This document shows, one piece after another, positions 1 through 8,802 of a stretch of DNA of 64,000 nt. The translations under genes were made by a program, and so were the position numbers. How positions within the stretch are numbered: the first letter of the stretch is position 1; each line of letters starts with the position of its first letter. This DNA comes from Thiodiazotropha sp040506705 (GTDB lineage: Bacteria > Pseudomonadota > Gammaproteobacteria > Chromatiales > Chromatiaceae). The notes beneath the pieces were generated by a model that saw nothing but the letters and a program-made list of their open reading frames with translations, made no database searches and was not told the origin of the DNA. The stretch is from the NCBI GenBank assembly GCA_040506705.1, contig JBEVWG010000042.1:8295-72294 (forward strand). The letters run 5' to 3'.

Positions 1-3000
1 AATACACCCCAGCGGAATAACGATCAGGGTCAGAACTGTTGAGACCATCACACCGGATGCCAGGGAGATCGCCATCCCCTGAAAGATGGGATCGAAAAAG
101 ATAACCGATGAACCACAAACCAAGGCAAAGGCAGTGATCATGATCGGACGGGTTCTGGTTTTACACGCCATGATGACAGAATCGACGACTGAAACCCCCT
201 GCTGCACTTGATGGATGGAAAAGTCCACCAGAAGTATGGAGTTACGTACGATAATACCCGCCAGTGCAATCCAGCCAATCATTGAAGTAGCGGTAAATTC
301 ACCACCCCATCCTGCTTGAAAGAAGATAAAATGGGCAGGAATGATACCTAAAAGCGTAAGCGGAATCGGCGCCATAATAAGCGCAGGAATTCTGAAATTG
401 CCAAATTCCCAAACCACCAGTATGTAGATCAGCACCAACGCCACTGCAAAGGCGGCACCCATATCACGAAAGGTTTCGAAGGTGACTGTCCACTCTCCCG
501 CCCATTCGATGGCTGTACGAGTATCGTTCTTTGGGGCACCCAGCCAATGTGCATCAATCGGTACATTGTCAGGGGCGACATAGACCTCATTATCCAGCAG
601 ATCCTGTACCTGCATCATGCCATAGACCGGTGCTGCCAGTTTCCCACCAACCTCGGCTACCACATACTCCACATCACGCAGATCTTTGTGGTAGATGATC
701 GGGTCTTCCAAAACCTGTTCAAAACGACCCAACTCACGCAGAGGAATTGTCACACCAGTGCTGGATTGAATCGGAAGATCCCCGAGACGGGTAATCTCAG
801 AGCGTTCCGCCATCGGCACCTGCATAACGATATTGACCGATTCATGACCTGCACGTTGTTTGACGTCACCCAGTGGGGAGCCACCGAGGGCCATGCCAAG
901 ATTGCGATTGATTGTGTCTACAGAGATGCCTCTGCGAACTGACTTTTCAGTATCCACAGTAAATCGCCAATACTGATAAGGGTCGCGCATATAGTTGTCC
1001 ACATCGCGCAGACTCTCAGTCTGACTGAAGATATTGGTCAGATCCTGAGCCACTTTTCTCCTGACTTCACTACTCGGACCATGCACCTCAGCGACCACCG
1101 ATTGCAACACAGGCGGACCTGGTGGCATCTCTACAACTGCCACCTTGGCGCCACTACCTTCGGTAAGCTTTGCCAGCATCTCTCTGGTCTGAACTGCAAT
1201 CTCATGACTGGTGCGTTTACGCTCGGTTTTATCCAACAGCTGCACCTGCACCTCTGCCTGCCAGGGATCACTTCGTAGATAGTAGTGGCGTACCATGCCA
1301 TTGAAATCAAAGGGCCTTGCAGTGCCTGCATAGACCTGAACAGCGGTCACTTCAGGCATCACCCGGACCTTTTCTGCCATCCGATGGGCCAGGTTGGCAG
1401 TCACAGGCAGCGCTGTACCTTCAGGCATGTCCAGCACAACCGCAAACTCAGGCTTGTTGTCCAGTGGCAGCATCTTCACTGCCACCCACTTGAAGTAGAA
1501 AAACGAGCAGGCCACGAGGAAGCTACCCCACATAACCAGCTTGAATATCTTTGCCTTTCTGGGAGATTCGATCAATGGCATAAGTGCGCCCTTGAACAGA
1601 CCTTCAAGCCACTCGGCCTCTTTGTGCTCCCTCTCTCCCGCAACCTCCAGATAGCGCATGGAAGGTCTCAACCAGCGTGAGACGGTCAGATAAGGGGTAA
1701 ATACAAAAGCGGCAAACAGCGAGATTAACATTGCCACTGAACCCAGAGCAGGAATGGGCTCCATGTAAGGACCCATCATACCGGTCACGAATCCCATCGG
1801 CAGCAGGGCGGCGATAACGGTAAATGTCGCCAATATGGTTGGGTTACCGACCTCACGAACCGCATCCACGGCAGTGACAATATCGGTGGAGCCCTCTTCC
1901 AACCATCGCCGGTAGATATTCTCAACTACAACAATGGCGTCATCCACAAGGATACCTATGGAGAAGATCAAGGCGAAGAGACTCACCCGGTCGATGGTGT
2001 AGCCCATCACCCAGGCGCTGAAGATGGTCATCAGCAGTACCACCGGGATAACCAATACCACAACTATCGCGGGCCGGAATGCACGGAATGCCGCCAGCAC
2101 CAGCAGGAATACGAAGCCTGTTGCCATAAACAGCTTGAAGATCAGTTCACTGACCTTGTCGTCAGCCGTTTTACCGTAGTTCCTGGTGACTGAGACCTCC
2201 ACATTCTCAGGTATCAGGGTGCCTTTGATAACCTCAATCCGCTCCTTGATCGAGTTGGCTACGGTAACCCCATTTGAGCCCGCTTTTTTAGCGATTGCCA
2301 GAGTAATCGCAGGTACCCCGTCAGCTTTAATATCCAACTCACTGGCTGCACCGGTATAGAATCCCACCAGGTGTTGCGCATCTTCAGGGCCCTGTTTCAC
2401 CCGCGCAATATCATGCACATAGACAGGAACTTCGTTGTGGGTACCCACAACCAGACGATTAATATCCTCGACATTCTTCAGGAAGGATCCCGTGACCACC
2501 GAAAAGTGAGTGCTGCCGGCCTCAACGCCCCCCGCCAACTGCTCTGCATTGGCAGTACGAATGGTATTGGCCACCTGATCAAGACTTATACCGTAACCAG
2601 CAAGTCGCTCAGGAAATACTTCGATTGTAACCTGTTCACGGCGACCACCAACGACGAAACCATTACCCGTGTCTGGCAGCTCTTTCAGCGTCTGCAGCAC
2701 ATCGTGGCCCAGCATTCGCAGCTGACCATCATCCACATCAGGTCTACCATCCCGGTCAAGGTCCTTGGACCAGAGAGTCAGGGTAACCACCGGCACATCA
2801 TCTATGCCTTTAGCCTTTACCAGAGGTGGCATCACACCGGGGGGGATCAGATCCATATTGGAATCGATTTTATCGTTGACCTTGACCAACGATGGCCCCA
2901 TCTCTTCACCTACCTCAAACTCAATGGTCACTACACCACCACTCCGTTGAGAGGCGGAGTAGACATGTTTGACATCGGGGATTTCAGACATGATCCGTTC

Positions 3001-3273
3001 GAGGGGCTCGATCGCCAGTGCGGCTACCTGGTCAGCGGCTGCACCAGGATATTGGACAAATATATCCACCATCGGCACAGAAATCTGAGGATCTTCCTGA
3101 CGTGGCGTGATAATCAGGCCAAGCAACCCCATTAACATCATAGCCAGGAAAAAGAGTGGTGATAGAGGGGATTCAATAAAGAACCTTGCGGTTCTTCCGG
3201 CTATCCCCAGGTGAGCCTCATAATTTGGGTCCATTGAGTGGAGCTGATCGAGTTTGTCGTCGTTCTGGCTCAT
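1..3273 (-). CDS. RND-family efflux permease (3' end beyond window)
   Basis: The reading frame stays open from an ATG at 3273 to base 1, giving 1091 codons without a stop, so the C-terminus lies outside the window. It is an inner-membrane proton-driven RND pump of the AcrB/CzcA superfamily. Visible features are an N-terminal membrane segment just after residue 30 (FFLAMMLMGLLGLIIT), the periplasmic porter stretch containing VQYPGAAADQVA, a central membrane block with GILVDDAIVVVENIYRR (helix-4 signature with the paired acidic residues), a second porter region and a second membrane block with IALAGIIVRNSILLVDF. It is the third gene of an operon with the adaptor at 3425-4579, 151 bp away. The substrate (drug, metal or lipid) cannot be told from the sequence; the VDDAIVVVEN block fits either the HAE-1 or the HME class. 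Confidence 0.9.
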   Translation of the reverse strand, partial: MSQNDDKLDQLHSMDPNYEAHLGIAGRTARFFIESPLSPLFFLAMMLMGLLGLIITPRQEDPQISVPMVDIFVQYPGAAADQVAALAIEPLERIMSEIPDVKHVYSASQRSGGVVTIEFEVGEEMGPSLVKVNDKIDSNMDLIPPGVMPPLVKAKGIDDVPVVTLTLWSKDLDRDGRPDVDDGQLRMLGHDVLQTLKELPDTGNGFVVGGRREQVTIEVFPERLAGYGISLDQVANTIRTANAEQLAGGVEAGSTHFSVVTGSFLKNVEDINRLVVGTHNEVPVYVHDIARVKQGPEDAQHLVGFYTGAASELDIKADGVPAITLAIAKKAGSNGVTVANSIKERIEVIKGTLIPENVEVSVTRNYGKTADDKVSELIFKLFMATGFVFLLVLAAFRAFRPAIVVVLVIPVVLLMTIFSAWVMGYTIDRVSLFALIFSIGILVDDAIVVVENIYRRWLEEGSTDIVTAVDAVREVGNPTILATFTVIAALLPMGFVTGMMGPYMEPIPALGSVAMLISLFAAFVFTPYLTVSRWLRPSMRYLEVAGEREHKEAEWLEGLFKGALMPLIESPRKAKIFKLVMWGSFLVACSFFYFKWVAVKMLPLDNKPEFAVVLDMPEGTALPVTANLAHRMAEKVRVMPEVTAVQVYAGTARPFDFNGMVRHYYLRSDPWQAEVQVQLLDKTERKRTSHEIAVQTREMLAKLTEGSGAKVAVVEMPPGPPVLQSVVAEVHGPSSEVRRKVAQDLTNIFSQTESLRDVDNYMRDPYQYWRFTVDTEKSVRRGISVDTINRNLGMALGGSPLGDVKQRAGHESVNIVMQVPMAERSEITRLGDLPIQSSTGVTIPLRELGRFEQVLEDPIIYHKDLRDVEYVVAEVGGKLAAPVYGMMQVQDLLDNEVYVAPDNVPIDAHWLGAPKNDTRTAIEWAGEWTVTFETFRDMGAAFAVALVLIYILVVWEFGNFRIPALIMAPIPLTLLGIIPAHFIFFQAGWGGEFTATSMIGWIALAGIIVRNSILLVDFSIHQVQQGVSVVDSVIMACKTRTRPIMITAFALVCGSSVIFFDPIFQGMAISLASGVMVSTVLTLIVIPLGCI

Positions 3274-3424
3274 ATTTGATCCCGAAATTGTAGTACCAGG
3301 CCCAGGCTAGAGCAGTGAAACACCACACTTGACCTTGACCCTAAAGAAAAAAGATTTACTCGGAAGAGTCTGTACTGATCCCCCACCAACCTGACCAGCA
3401 CGATTCAGCTCTTCCTGATTTATT

Positions 3425-4579
3425 CTATTGCTGCGGCGTCGTCCAACCCGTACTGATATCCAACGGCGGGTTTCTCAATATCCGCTCTCCGGCTTGAAGT
3501 CCGGACAATACGGTTGTGAAACCACCGCCTGGCAACTTCTCGCCAACACGGATCAACCTCAACGCTGGCTTCCCGTTCTCACCTTCCACATAGACCCCGG
3601 GCAGACTGCCATTGTAACGAATAGCCGAATTGGGGATGATCGGATTGGATCTCGCCGGTGCATTAAAATCTGGCACTAGAACCTTGGCATACATTCCAGG
3701 TGCCGATACCCCCTGGGGCAGATCAAACTTAATAGTCACTGTATGGCGCTGAGCATCTGCCATAGGAAATATCTGCGCGACCCGAACTGGCACTTCCCGG
3801 TCACCCACATCAAGCTCGGCGCGCAACATCATTCCCTCATTCAACCCTGGACGGAGTCGACCGGGCACGTCGACCACAATCTGAAGGTATTCGACATCTG
3901 CAAATTTGAGTAGCGGCTGACCAGGCTGAACTGTATCCCCGACCTCGACGAATTTTTTCATGATTACACCATTGAACGGCGCAACACTTTTAGCATCCCG
4001 TATCTTTGCATCAATTGCGCGGATCTCAGCCTGCACCCGATATATGGTGTTCTGAGCCTGTTGAATATTGGTACGTGATGAGAAAATATCCGCACTACGC
4101 TCTGCGCCTTGATCCCTATCTCCGAAAGTATCTTCCATCGGCCTGGTGAACATCTGATCGAACAGGTTAGGCATACCCATACCACCCATCGAAGATTTCG
4201 ACTTAGGTGACCAGAGCTCCCGGTTATACTGTACGCCCGCATTACGCAGCTGTGCATCAGCATTCGCCAATTGGGCTTGAGCAGCTTCACGCTTTGCTTC
4301 TAGCTCATTAACATCCAGTTCAACTAGTCGATCCTCTTCCTTAAACGTATCCCCCTCAATACCTGCCAGGTAGTTGACCCGGCCAGGCAATTGAGCGGAG
4401 AGGGTCACCTCTTTGTAAGGGACTACTGTACCCCCCAATGAGACATGGGGAACCCCTTGAGTCTGCTGTACAACAAAGAAAGCGCTATCAGCCATATTTG
4501 GCTGGGACTGAACACCCCCCGCAGCCAAGCAAGCAGACAAACCCACTGTCAGTAACATCGCCTTAATTTTAAAGCCCAT
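3425..4579 (-). CDS. RND efflux periplasmic adaptor (membrane-fusion) protein
   Basis: This 384-residue protein is the HlyD/AcrA-type adaptor that links the inner-membrane pump to an outer-membrane channel. Residues 1-26 form a secretion signal. LSAC ending at residue 17 fits a lipobox, so it may be a lipoprotein, although the alternative is ordinary signal peptidase I cleavage. A lipoyl half-motif, a charged helical hairpin (roughly residues 90-200, rich in Ala/Gln/Arg) and the returning lipoyl half APFNGVIMKKFVEVGDTVQPGQ follow, then beta-barrel and membrane-proximal domains. The hairpin carries an unusual insertion with Met/Gly/Asp-rich sequence (about residues 125-160). It lies between the SCP2-like gene (63 bp upstream) and the RND permease, which implies one transcription unit. 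No TolC-like gene is in view. Confidence 0.9.
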   Translation of the reverse strand: MGFKIKAMLLTVGLSACLAAGGVQSQPNMADSAFFVVQQTQGVPHVSLGGTVVPYKEVTLSAQLPGRVNYLAGIEGDTFKEEDRLVELDVNELEAKREAAQAQLANADAQLRNAGVQYNRELWSPKSKSSMGGMGMPNLFDQMFTRPMEDTFGDRDQGAERSADIFSSRTNIQQAQNTIYRVQAEIRAIDAKIRDAKSVAPFNGVIMKKFVEVGDTVQPGQPLLKFADVEYLQIVVDVPGRLRPGLNEGMMLRAELDVGDREVPVRVAQIFPMADAQRHTVTIKFDLPQGVSAPGMYAKVLVPDFNAPARSNPIIPNSAIRYNGSLPGVYVEGENGKPALRLIRVGEKLPGGGFTTVLSGLQAGERILRNPPLDISTGWTTPQQ

Positions 4580-4642
4580 ATTTCACTACTACCTAGTGTT
4601 GTTACACGCGAAAGGAAGGAAGATTGACATTTATAACAGTTT

Positions 4643-5038
4643 TCAGACACGCCCCATCACAGAGAAACTCTTGATGAAGGGGCCAGCCATGCGTGGATCT
4701 TTAATCATTGACGAGTAGTCGCCAATAACGAATTTCATTTTTCTTGAGGTAAATGCCATACCCAAGCCCATCATTCCTGGTGGCTTAGCCATCCACTTGC
4801 GCCACTGATCTTCAGTAGCACGTATATCCCAGTTTAGAGTCTGTCCGTTGAATGCTTCACCAGAAACTGCTTTCCCATTTTCAATGGTCAACACACCTTT
4901 GGCTTCACCATCACCATCAAATCCATACCCAATGACACTGCTGAAACCGATTTGAGACAAAGCATCGGATAAATCCGGCTCAGCATTCCAATGGTTCGCA
5001 AACTCACTCATCCAACCATCCGAGAACAATTCAGCCAT
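4643..5038 (-). CDS. SCP2 sterol-binding-domain-like small protein
   Basis: The product is 131 residues. I place the start at the ATG at 5038 because GGAGG lies five bases upstream; a GTG four codons earlier (5050) overlaps that ribosome site and is unlikely. The sequence resembles the SCP2 lipid-transfer fold: an N-terminal helix (residues 1-30), a beta-rich centre with IENGKA and LNWDIRATEDQWRKWM, and a C-terminal helix running through GPFIKSFSVMGRV. No signal peptide is present, so it is cytoplasmic. Proteins of this fold bind hydrophobic ligands, but no enzymatic residue can be named here. It is the first gene of the RND operon, and a role in handling a hydrophobic substrate of the pump is only an inference from position. 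Confidence 0.7.
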   Translation of the reverse strand: MAELFSDGWMSEFANHWNAEPDLSDALSQIGFSSVIGYGFDGDGEAKGVLTIENGKAVSGEAFNGQTLNWDIRATEDQWRKWMAKPPGMMGLGMAFTSRKMKFVIGDYSSMIKDPRMAGPFIKSFSVMGRV

Positions 5039-5689
5039 TACAACCTCCACAAATTTCTCTGACTTATTTTTTTATGTTATGGGCGAAACCTAACCCTATT
5101 TGAGAACTTCCCAGTATCTCTGAAGGGATCGGGCAATGCAACCGGGGATTTTAGTAAGAAAGCCCTATATATCATTTGGTTAAATATATTAGTATTTGAT
5201 TATATACCATTTCAAATCAACGAGATATCATGCTTCTAACAGCCCTAAATTTAACTAATTTGTCACTATTCTAGAGAGACATCTTTTCAATAGTATTAAT
5301 TCTTTAGAGCCGGCAGATTTAAACAACAAGCATCTCGGGAGAATAATCATACATCTGCCGATACCAGCCTTAAGATATCCTCACCAGGAAAGTCAACTTA
5401 GTCTAAGCTGGTGTTGTGTTTTATACTATTCGACGTTTCATAGGCTCGGACAATATTCACAAGGTCTGATTAGTAAGGCTTCACGAATGTTGCCGGTAAA
5501 GAATATGCCGCCACTACCGGCTATTCTTGTCTATCCACATATTGCAAAGTAACTATATTCTTGAAGCAGCTGACATTTTGATATTATTGAATAGAGAATA
5601 ATTCTCTGGTTTCTGACAGATTATTGCTGATCGAAACAATTGATGTTGCCGGATAAAATCTACATTCGTTATAGAGGAGCAAGAAAAAC
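5039..5689. other. AT-rich intergenic region with inverted repeats
   Basis: No convincing gene is seen in this 650-bp interval between the divergent RND operon and the GTPase gene. Two perfect short inverted repeats stand out: CGGCAGAT at 5311-5318 with ATCTGCCG at 5353-5360, and GCCGGTA at 5492-5498 with TACCGGC at 5515-5521. The region must hold the promoters of both flanking transcription units. A GAGGAG ribosome site lies just before the GTPase ATG. The one minus-strand open frame overlapping the right end (5584-5919) is antisense to the GTPase and has atypical composition, so I do not call it. Confidence 0.5.
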
Positions 5690-7207
5690 ATGCATCCAGC
5701 AGGACAGGTCATAGAGGCACGTCTCAAACACCTTGAAACCCACCTGGAACAGGAAAACCCTATTCTCCTCAGCACAGTGCAAAGCTTTAGAGTACTCGAC
5801 GCAGTCGCTTTCCGTATGGGGCTAATGGAGGGTGACAGCTCTTTTGCAACCCAGATCCCCTGGTGGCCTCTGATTTCGATCCTCGGCACCTTCTCGGCGG
5901 GAAAATCAACTTTTATCAATCACTATATTGGCGACAAGATTCAGCGATCAGGGAACCAGGCCGTGGATGACAAGTTCACAGTCATCTGTTACAGCAAAGA
6001 GGCCACGGCGCACGCACTGCCTGGCGTTGCCCTGGATTCTGATCCAAGATTTCCCTTCTATCAGATGTCGGATGAGATAGAAAAGGTTGCCAAAGGTGAA
6101 GGGGATAGAATTGATGCCTATCTACAGCTCAAAACCTGCCCCAGTCAGAAACTTCGGGGCAAAATACTGATCGATTCCCCCGGATTCGATGCAGATGCCC
6201 AGCGTACATCCACGCTGCGTATCACCGACCATATCATCGACTTATCTGACTTGGTGCTGGTCTTTTTTGATGCCCGCCACCCTGAACCGGGGGCTATGCA
6301 AGACACCCTGAGCCATCTCATAGAGCGAACCATTCATCGTAATGATACGGGGAAATTCCTCTATATACTGAATCAGATAGATACCACCGCAAGGGAGAAC
6401 AATCCTGAGGATGTAATTGCCGCCTGGCAAAGGGCGCTTGGCGAGCGAGGCCTGACTGCCGGCCGCTTCTATGCTGTCTATAATCCTGACGCTGCTGTGC
6501 CTATTGAAGACGAAGCACTTCGTCAACGATATGAGACAAAACGGGATATCGATCTGAGTGAAATCCACAGCCGCATGGAGGAGGTTGAGATCGAACGCGC
6601 CTATCGTATTGTAGGCGCACTTGAGAAGACCGCCAGAGATATTGAAGAGCGATGTGTACCCCTGATCTCCGCCACACTAGACAAATGGAGAAAAAGGGTT
6701 CTTATCGGTGATGCAGTTATCATGGGCGGCCTATTTTTTGCGCTGCTGATCTACTCGATCAATGCTGGGTATTGGCAGGGCTTCAGTTTTCAGCCACCCT
6801 GGCTCGCTGCTGACGCCAATAAAATCCTCCCCTGGGCACTCCTGGCTTTGCTGGTGATTGCTTTAGGCGCAATCCATTTCACCATTCGAGGCCTTGCATC
6901 TCGATCGCTACTGAAGGGTCTTCGGGCAAAGGCATCTCAGCTGGGTTTAAAGAGTAATCCGGTCGGCGCTTTTATTCGTAGCACAAAACCCTGGCGTTCT
7001 ATTTTCAGTAAAAAGCCGGCCGGCTGGGGAAGAAAATCCCGCAAACAGTTGCAAGATGTAGTGCAGACAACCGATACCTATATCCAGACCCTGAATGATC
7101 AATTTACCAATCCTTCAGGCAGTGAGAAGCTCCTTGCTGCAGAGTCCCAGGAAGAGACAATGACTGCGAGCGAAACACCACAAGAGAACCCAACGGGCTC
7201 TGCCTGA
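5690..7207 (+). CDS. Membrane-anchored dynamin-like GTPase
   Basis: The 505-residue product has a dynamin/EHD-type GTPase domain: G1 GTFSAGKS at residues 66-73, a probable switch threonine in DDKFTV (94-99), G3 DSPG at 162-165 and G4 NQID at 228-231. A helical segment follows (about 285-335), then two membrane helices (about 341-361 and 378-400) and a charged, Ser/Glu-rich cytoplasmic tail. The start ATG has GAGGAG 9 bases upstream. Bacterial dynamin-like proteins tubulate or fuse membranes, but most have an amphipathic paddle; here two full transmembrane helices anchor the protein. The neighbour downstream is an FG-GAP lipoprotein, separated by a hairpin, so co-transcription is doubtful. The precise function is unknown. 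Confidence 0.8.
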   Translation: MHPAGQVIEARLKHLETHLEQENPILLSTVQSFRVLDAVAFRMGLMEGDSSFATQIPWWPLISILGTFSAGKSTFINHYIGDKIQRSGNQAVDDKFTVICYSKEATAHALPGVALDSDPRFPFYQMSDEIEKVAKGEGDRIDAYLQLKTCPSQKLRGKILIDSPGFDADAQRTSTLRITDHIIDLSDLVLVFFDARHPEPGAMQDTLSHLIERTIHRNDTGKFLYILNQIDTTARENNPEDVIAAWQRALGERGLTAGRFYAVYNPDAAVPIEDEALRQRYETKRDIDLSEIHSRMEEVEIERAYRIVGALEKTARDIEERCVPLISATLDKWRKRVLIGDAVIMGGLFFALLIYSINAGYWQGFSFQPPWLAADANKILPWALLALLVIALGAIHFTIRGLASRSLLKGLRAKASQLGLKSNPVGAFIRSTKPWRSIFSKKPAGWGRKSRKQLQDVVQTTDTYIQTLNDQFTNPSGSEKLLAAESQEETMTASETPQENPTGSA

Positions 7208-7232
7208 CAGATCTCTTTTCATGCCATGCAAG

Positions 7233-7251
7233 GGGTGTAGCCCGGACACCC
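7233..7251 (+). terminator. Hairpin after the dynamin-like GTPase gene
   Basis: GGGTGT (7233-7238) pairs with ACACCC (7246-7251) around a seven-base loop, flanked by A and T runs that extend the stem with one bulge. It lies 26 bp after the GTPase stop codon and is followed by TTTGTGTT, a weak T-rich tail. A rho-independent terminator for the GTPase gene is plausible. Confidence 0.45.
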
Positions 7252-7411
7252 TTTGTGTTGGTTGCTTTGTCTGTGTTCGTTACGATGGAGCTGCAACCCT
7301 CTCATCTATAATCGTGACGCTTCGCACAGTTCTTATATTGCTTACGAACTGCGCTCATCGTGATAGAGTCTATGATGAAACTACAATGGAACTGAATGGC
7401 TTCTGAACGAT

Positions 7412-8800
7412 ATGAAACAATATCCTCTACCTACCCTCTTTGCTATGGCCCTTGGGTTGATAATTATCCTTTCCGGTTGCAAAGAGACATATACCAAGGA
7501 AGTCGAATCTGATCAGAAAATTTCTGATCGCAGCGGTCAATTCTCTGGGGATCTCGATGATGGAGATCAATTCGGAGCTGCTGTCGCCAATATTGGTGAC
7601 CTGGAGAGCGATGGCGTCATCGATCTCGCTGTTGGCGCCCCCTACGATGATGACGATGGCCAAGATCGCGGTGCTGTCTGGGTGCTTTTTCTGGACGATG
7701 ATGGTCAAGTCGATTACCAGCAAAAGATCTCCAGTGACAAGGGGGATTTTGATGGCGACCTGGATGATAATGACCAGTTCGGCAGCGCTATTGCGGCAGT
7801 TGGCGATCTGAATAATGATGGTTTCAAAGATATTGTTGTCAGCGCCCCTATGGACGACGATGGCGGCACAAACCATGGTGCGCTATGGGTGCTGTTTCTG
7901 AAAGACGACGGTAGCGTGGAATCCCATCAGAAGATCTCAGAAGATGCAGGTCAATTCACAGGAAATCTTGATACCGATGACCAATTCGGTCACGCACTGG
8001 CCAATATCGGAGATCTCAACAATGATGGCATAGATGATCTCGCTGTCGGCGTACCCAATGATGACGATGGCGGCACTGACCGGGGCGCGGTGTGGATTCT
8101 CTTCATGAATAGCGACGGCACTGTCAGTGCAACCCAGAAAATCTCTTCAGAAGAAGGAAACCTCGAGCGGGATCCAGAGGATGGGGACCATTTTGGCAGT
8201 GCAGTTTCTGCCATCGGTGACCTCGATGGTGACGGCGTGACAGACCTTGCAGTTGGTCTCAGTGGAAATGATGATGGTGGCAGTGATCGCGGTGCAGTAT
8301 GGATTCTCTTCTTGAACAGCGATGGTACTGTCGATTCAGTAAAAAGAATTTCGCATAACCGCGGGGGCTTAGAGGATCAACTCAGTAACGGCGATCAATT
8401 TGGCAGTGCCCTGGTGAACATCGGCGACCTCAACAATGATAACTACGATGATCTTATCGTCGGCGCAAAACAGAGTGACGATGGTGGAAGTGATCGCGGC
8501 GCTGCATGGGTACTGTTCATGCAAGGCGACGGTGAAATTGTCTCTGCATCGAAAATCTCAGACACTGAAGGGGATTTTGATGGTAGCCTCAATGATGGGG
8601 ATCAGTTTGGCGGTGCTTTAGCCAATCTTGGTGATCTCAATGGTGATGACCATACGGATCTGGCAGTGGGTGCCCGTTTGGATGATAGTGGCGGCAACAA
8701 TAAGGGTGCCACCTGGATTCTCTTTTTAGGGCCAACCGAAACACACTATGACACCAGTGAGGGTATCATCTTCGGTTCGCTATCATCGCTGAATCAGTAA
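7412..8800 (+). CDS. FG-GAP (integrin-alpha-like beta-propeller) repeat lipoprotein
   Basis: The 462-residue protein starts with a lipoprotein signal peptide ending in LSGC (Cys23), so it is lipid-anchored in the envelope. The rest is six FG-GAP units of exactly 69 residues, each with D(Q/H)FG.A followed by GDL and a calcium-loop motif such as DLNNDG.DDLAVG, and then RGAxWxLF. Such units form the blades of a beta-propeller like the integrin alpha head, with calcium-binding Asp loops; six repeats suggest a six- or seven-bladed propeller once the ends close. The protein is very acidic. No enzymatic domain is present, so adhesion or protein-protein contact at the cell surface is the likely role. 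Its own promoter should lie in the 200 bp after the GTPase gene. Confidence 0.88.
   Translation: MKQYPLPTLFAMALGLIIILSGCKETYTKEVESDQKISDRSGQFSGDLDDGDQFGAAVANIGDLESDGVIDLAVGAPYDDDDGQDRGAVWVLFLDDDGQVDYQQKISSDKGDFDGDLDDNDQFGSAIAAVGDLNNDGFKDIVVSAPMDDDGGTNHGALWVLFLKDDGSVESHQKISEDAGQFTGNLDTDDQFGHALANIGDLNNDGIDDLAVGVPNDDDGGTDRGAVWILFMNSDGTVSATQKISSEEGNLERDPEDGDHFGSAVSAIGDLDGDGVTDLAVGLSGNDDGGSDRGAVWILFLNSDGTVDSVKRISHNRGGLEDQLSNGDQFGSALVNIGDLNNDNYDDLIVGAKQSDDGGSDRGAAWVLFMQGDGEIVSASKISDTEGDFDGSLNDGDQFGGALANLGDLNGDDHTDLAVGARLDDSGGNNKGATWILFLGPTETHYDTSEGIIFGSLSSLNQ
7514..8755 (+). repeat. Six tandem 207-bp coding repeats
   Basis: Units begin at 7514, 7721, 7928, 8135, 8342 and 8549, each at the (Q/S/K)(K/R)IS motif, and the DQFG/DHFG codons recur at 7565, 7772, 7979, 8186, 8393 and 8600. 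The spacing is exactly 207 bp in every case with no insertion or deletion, while the DNA has diverged considerably between units. The units encode the FG-GAP blades of the lipoprotein. Confidence 0.9.
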
Positions 8801-8802
8801 TA

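Noticed and set aside
547..942. 131-codon plus-strand open frame
   Set aside because: Antisense to the RND permease coding frame, with His/Cys-rich composition typical of a shadow.
2371..3135. 254-codon plus-strand open frame
   Set aside because: It lies wholly antisense to the RND permease, has no family resemblance and no ribosome site; the opposite frame reads as a clear efflux pump.
5584..5919. 111-codon minus-strand open frame across the GTPase start
   Set aside because: It is mostly antisense to the dynamin-like GTPase and its composition is unlike its neighbours.
7221..7406. 61-codon plus-strand open frame between GTPase and FG-GAP genes
   Set aside because: It begins on the hairpin at 7233-7251, has no ribosome site and no recognisable features.
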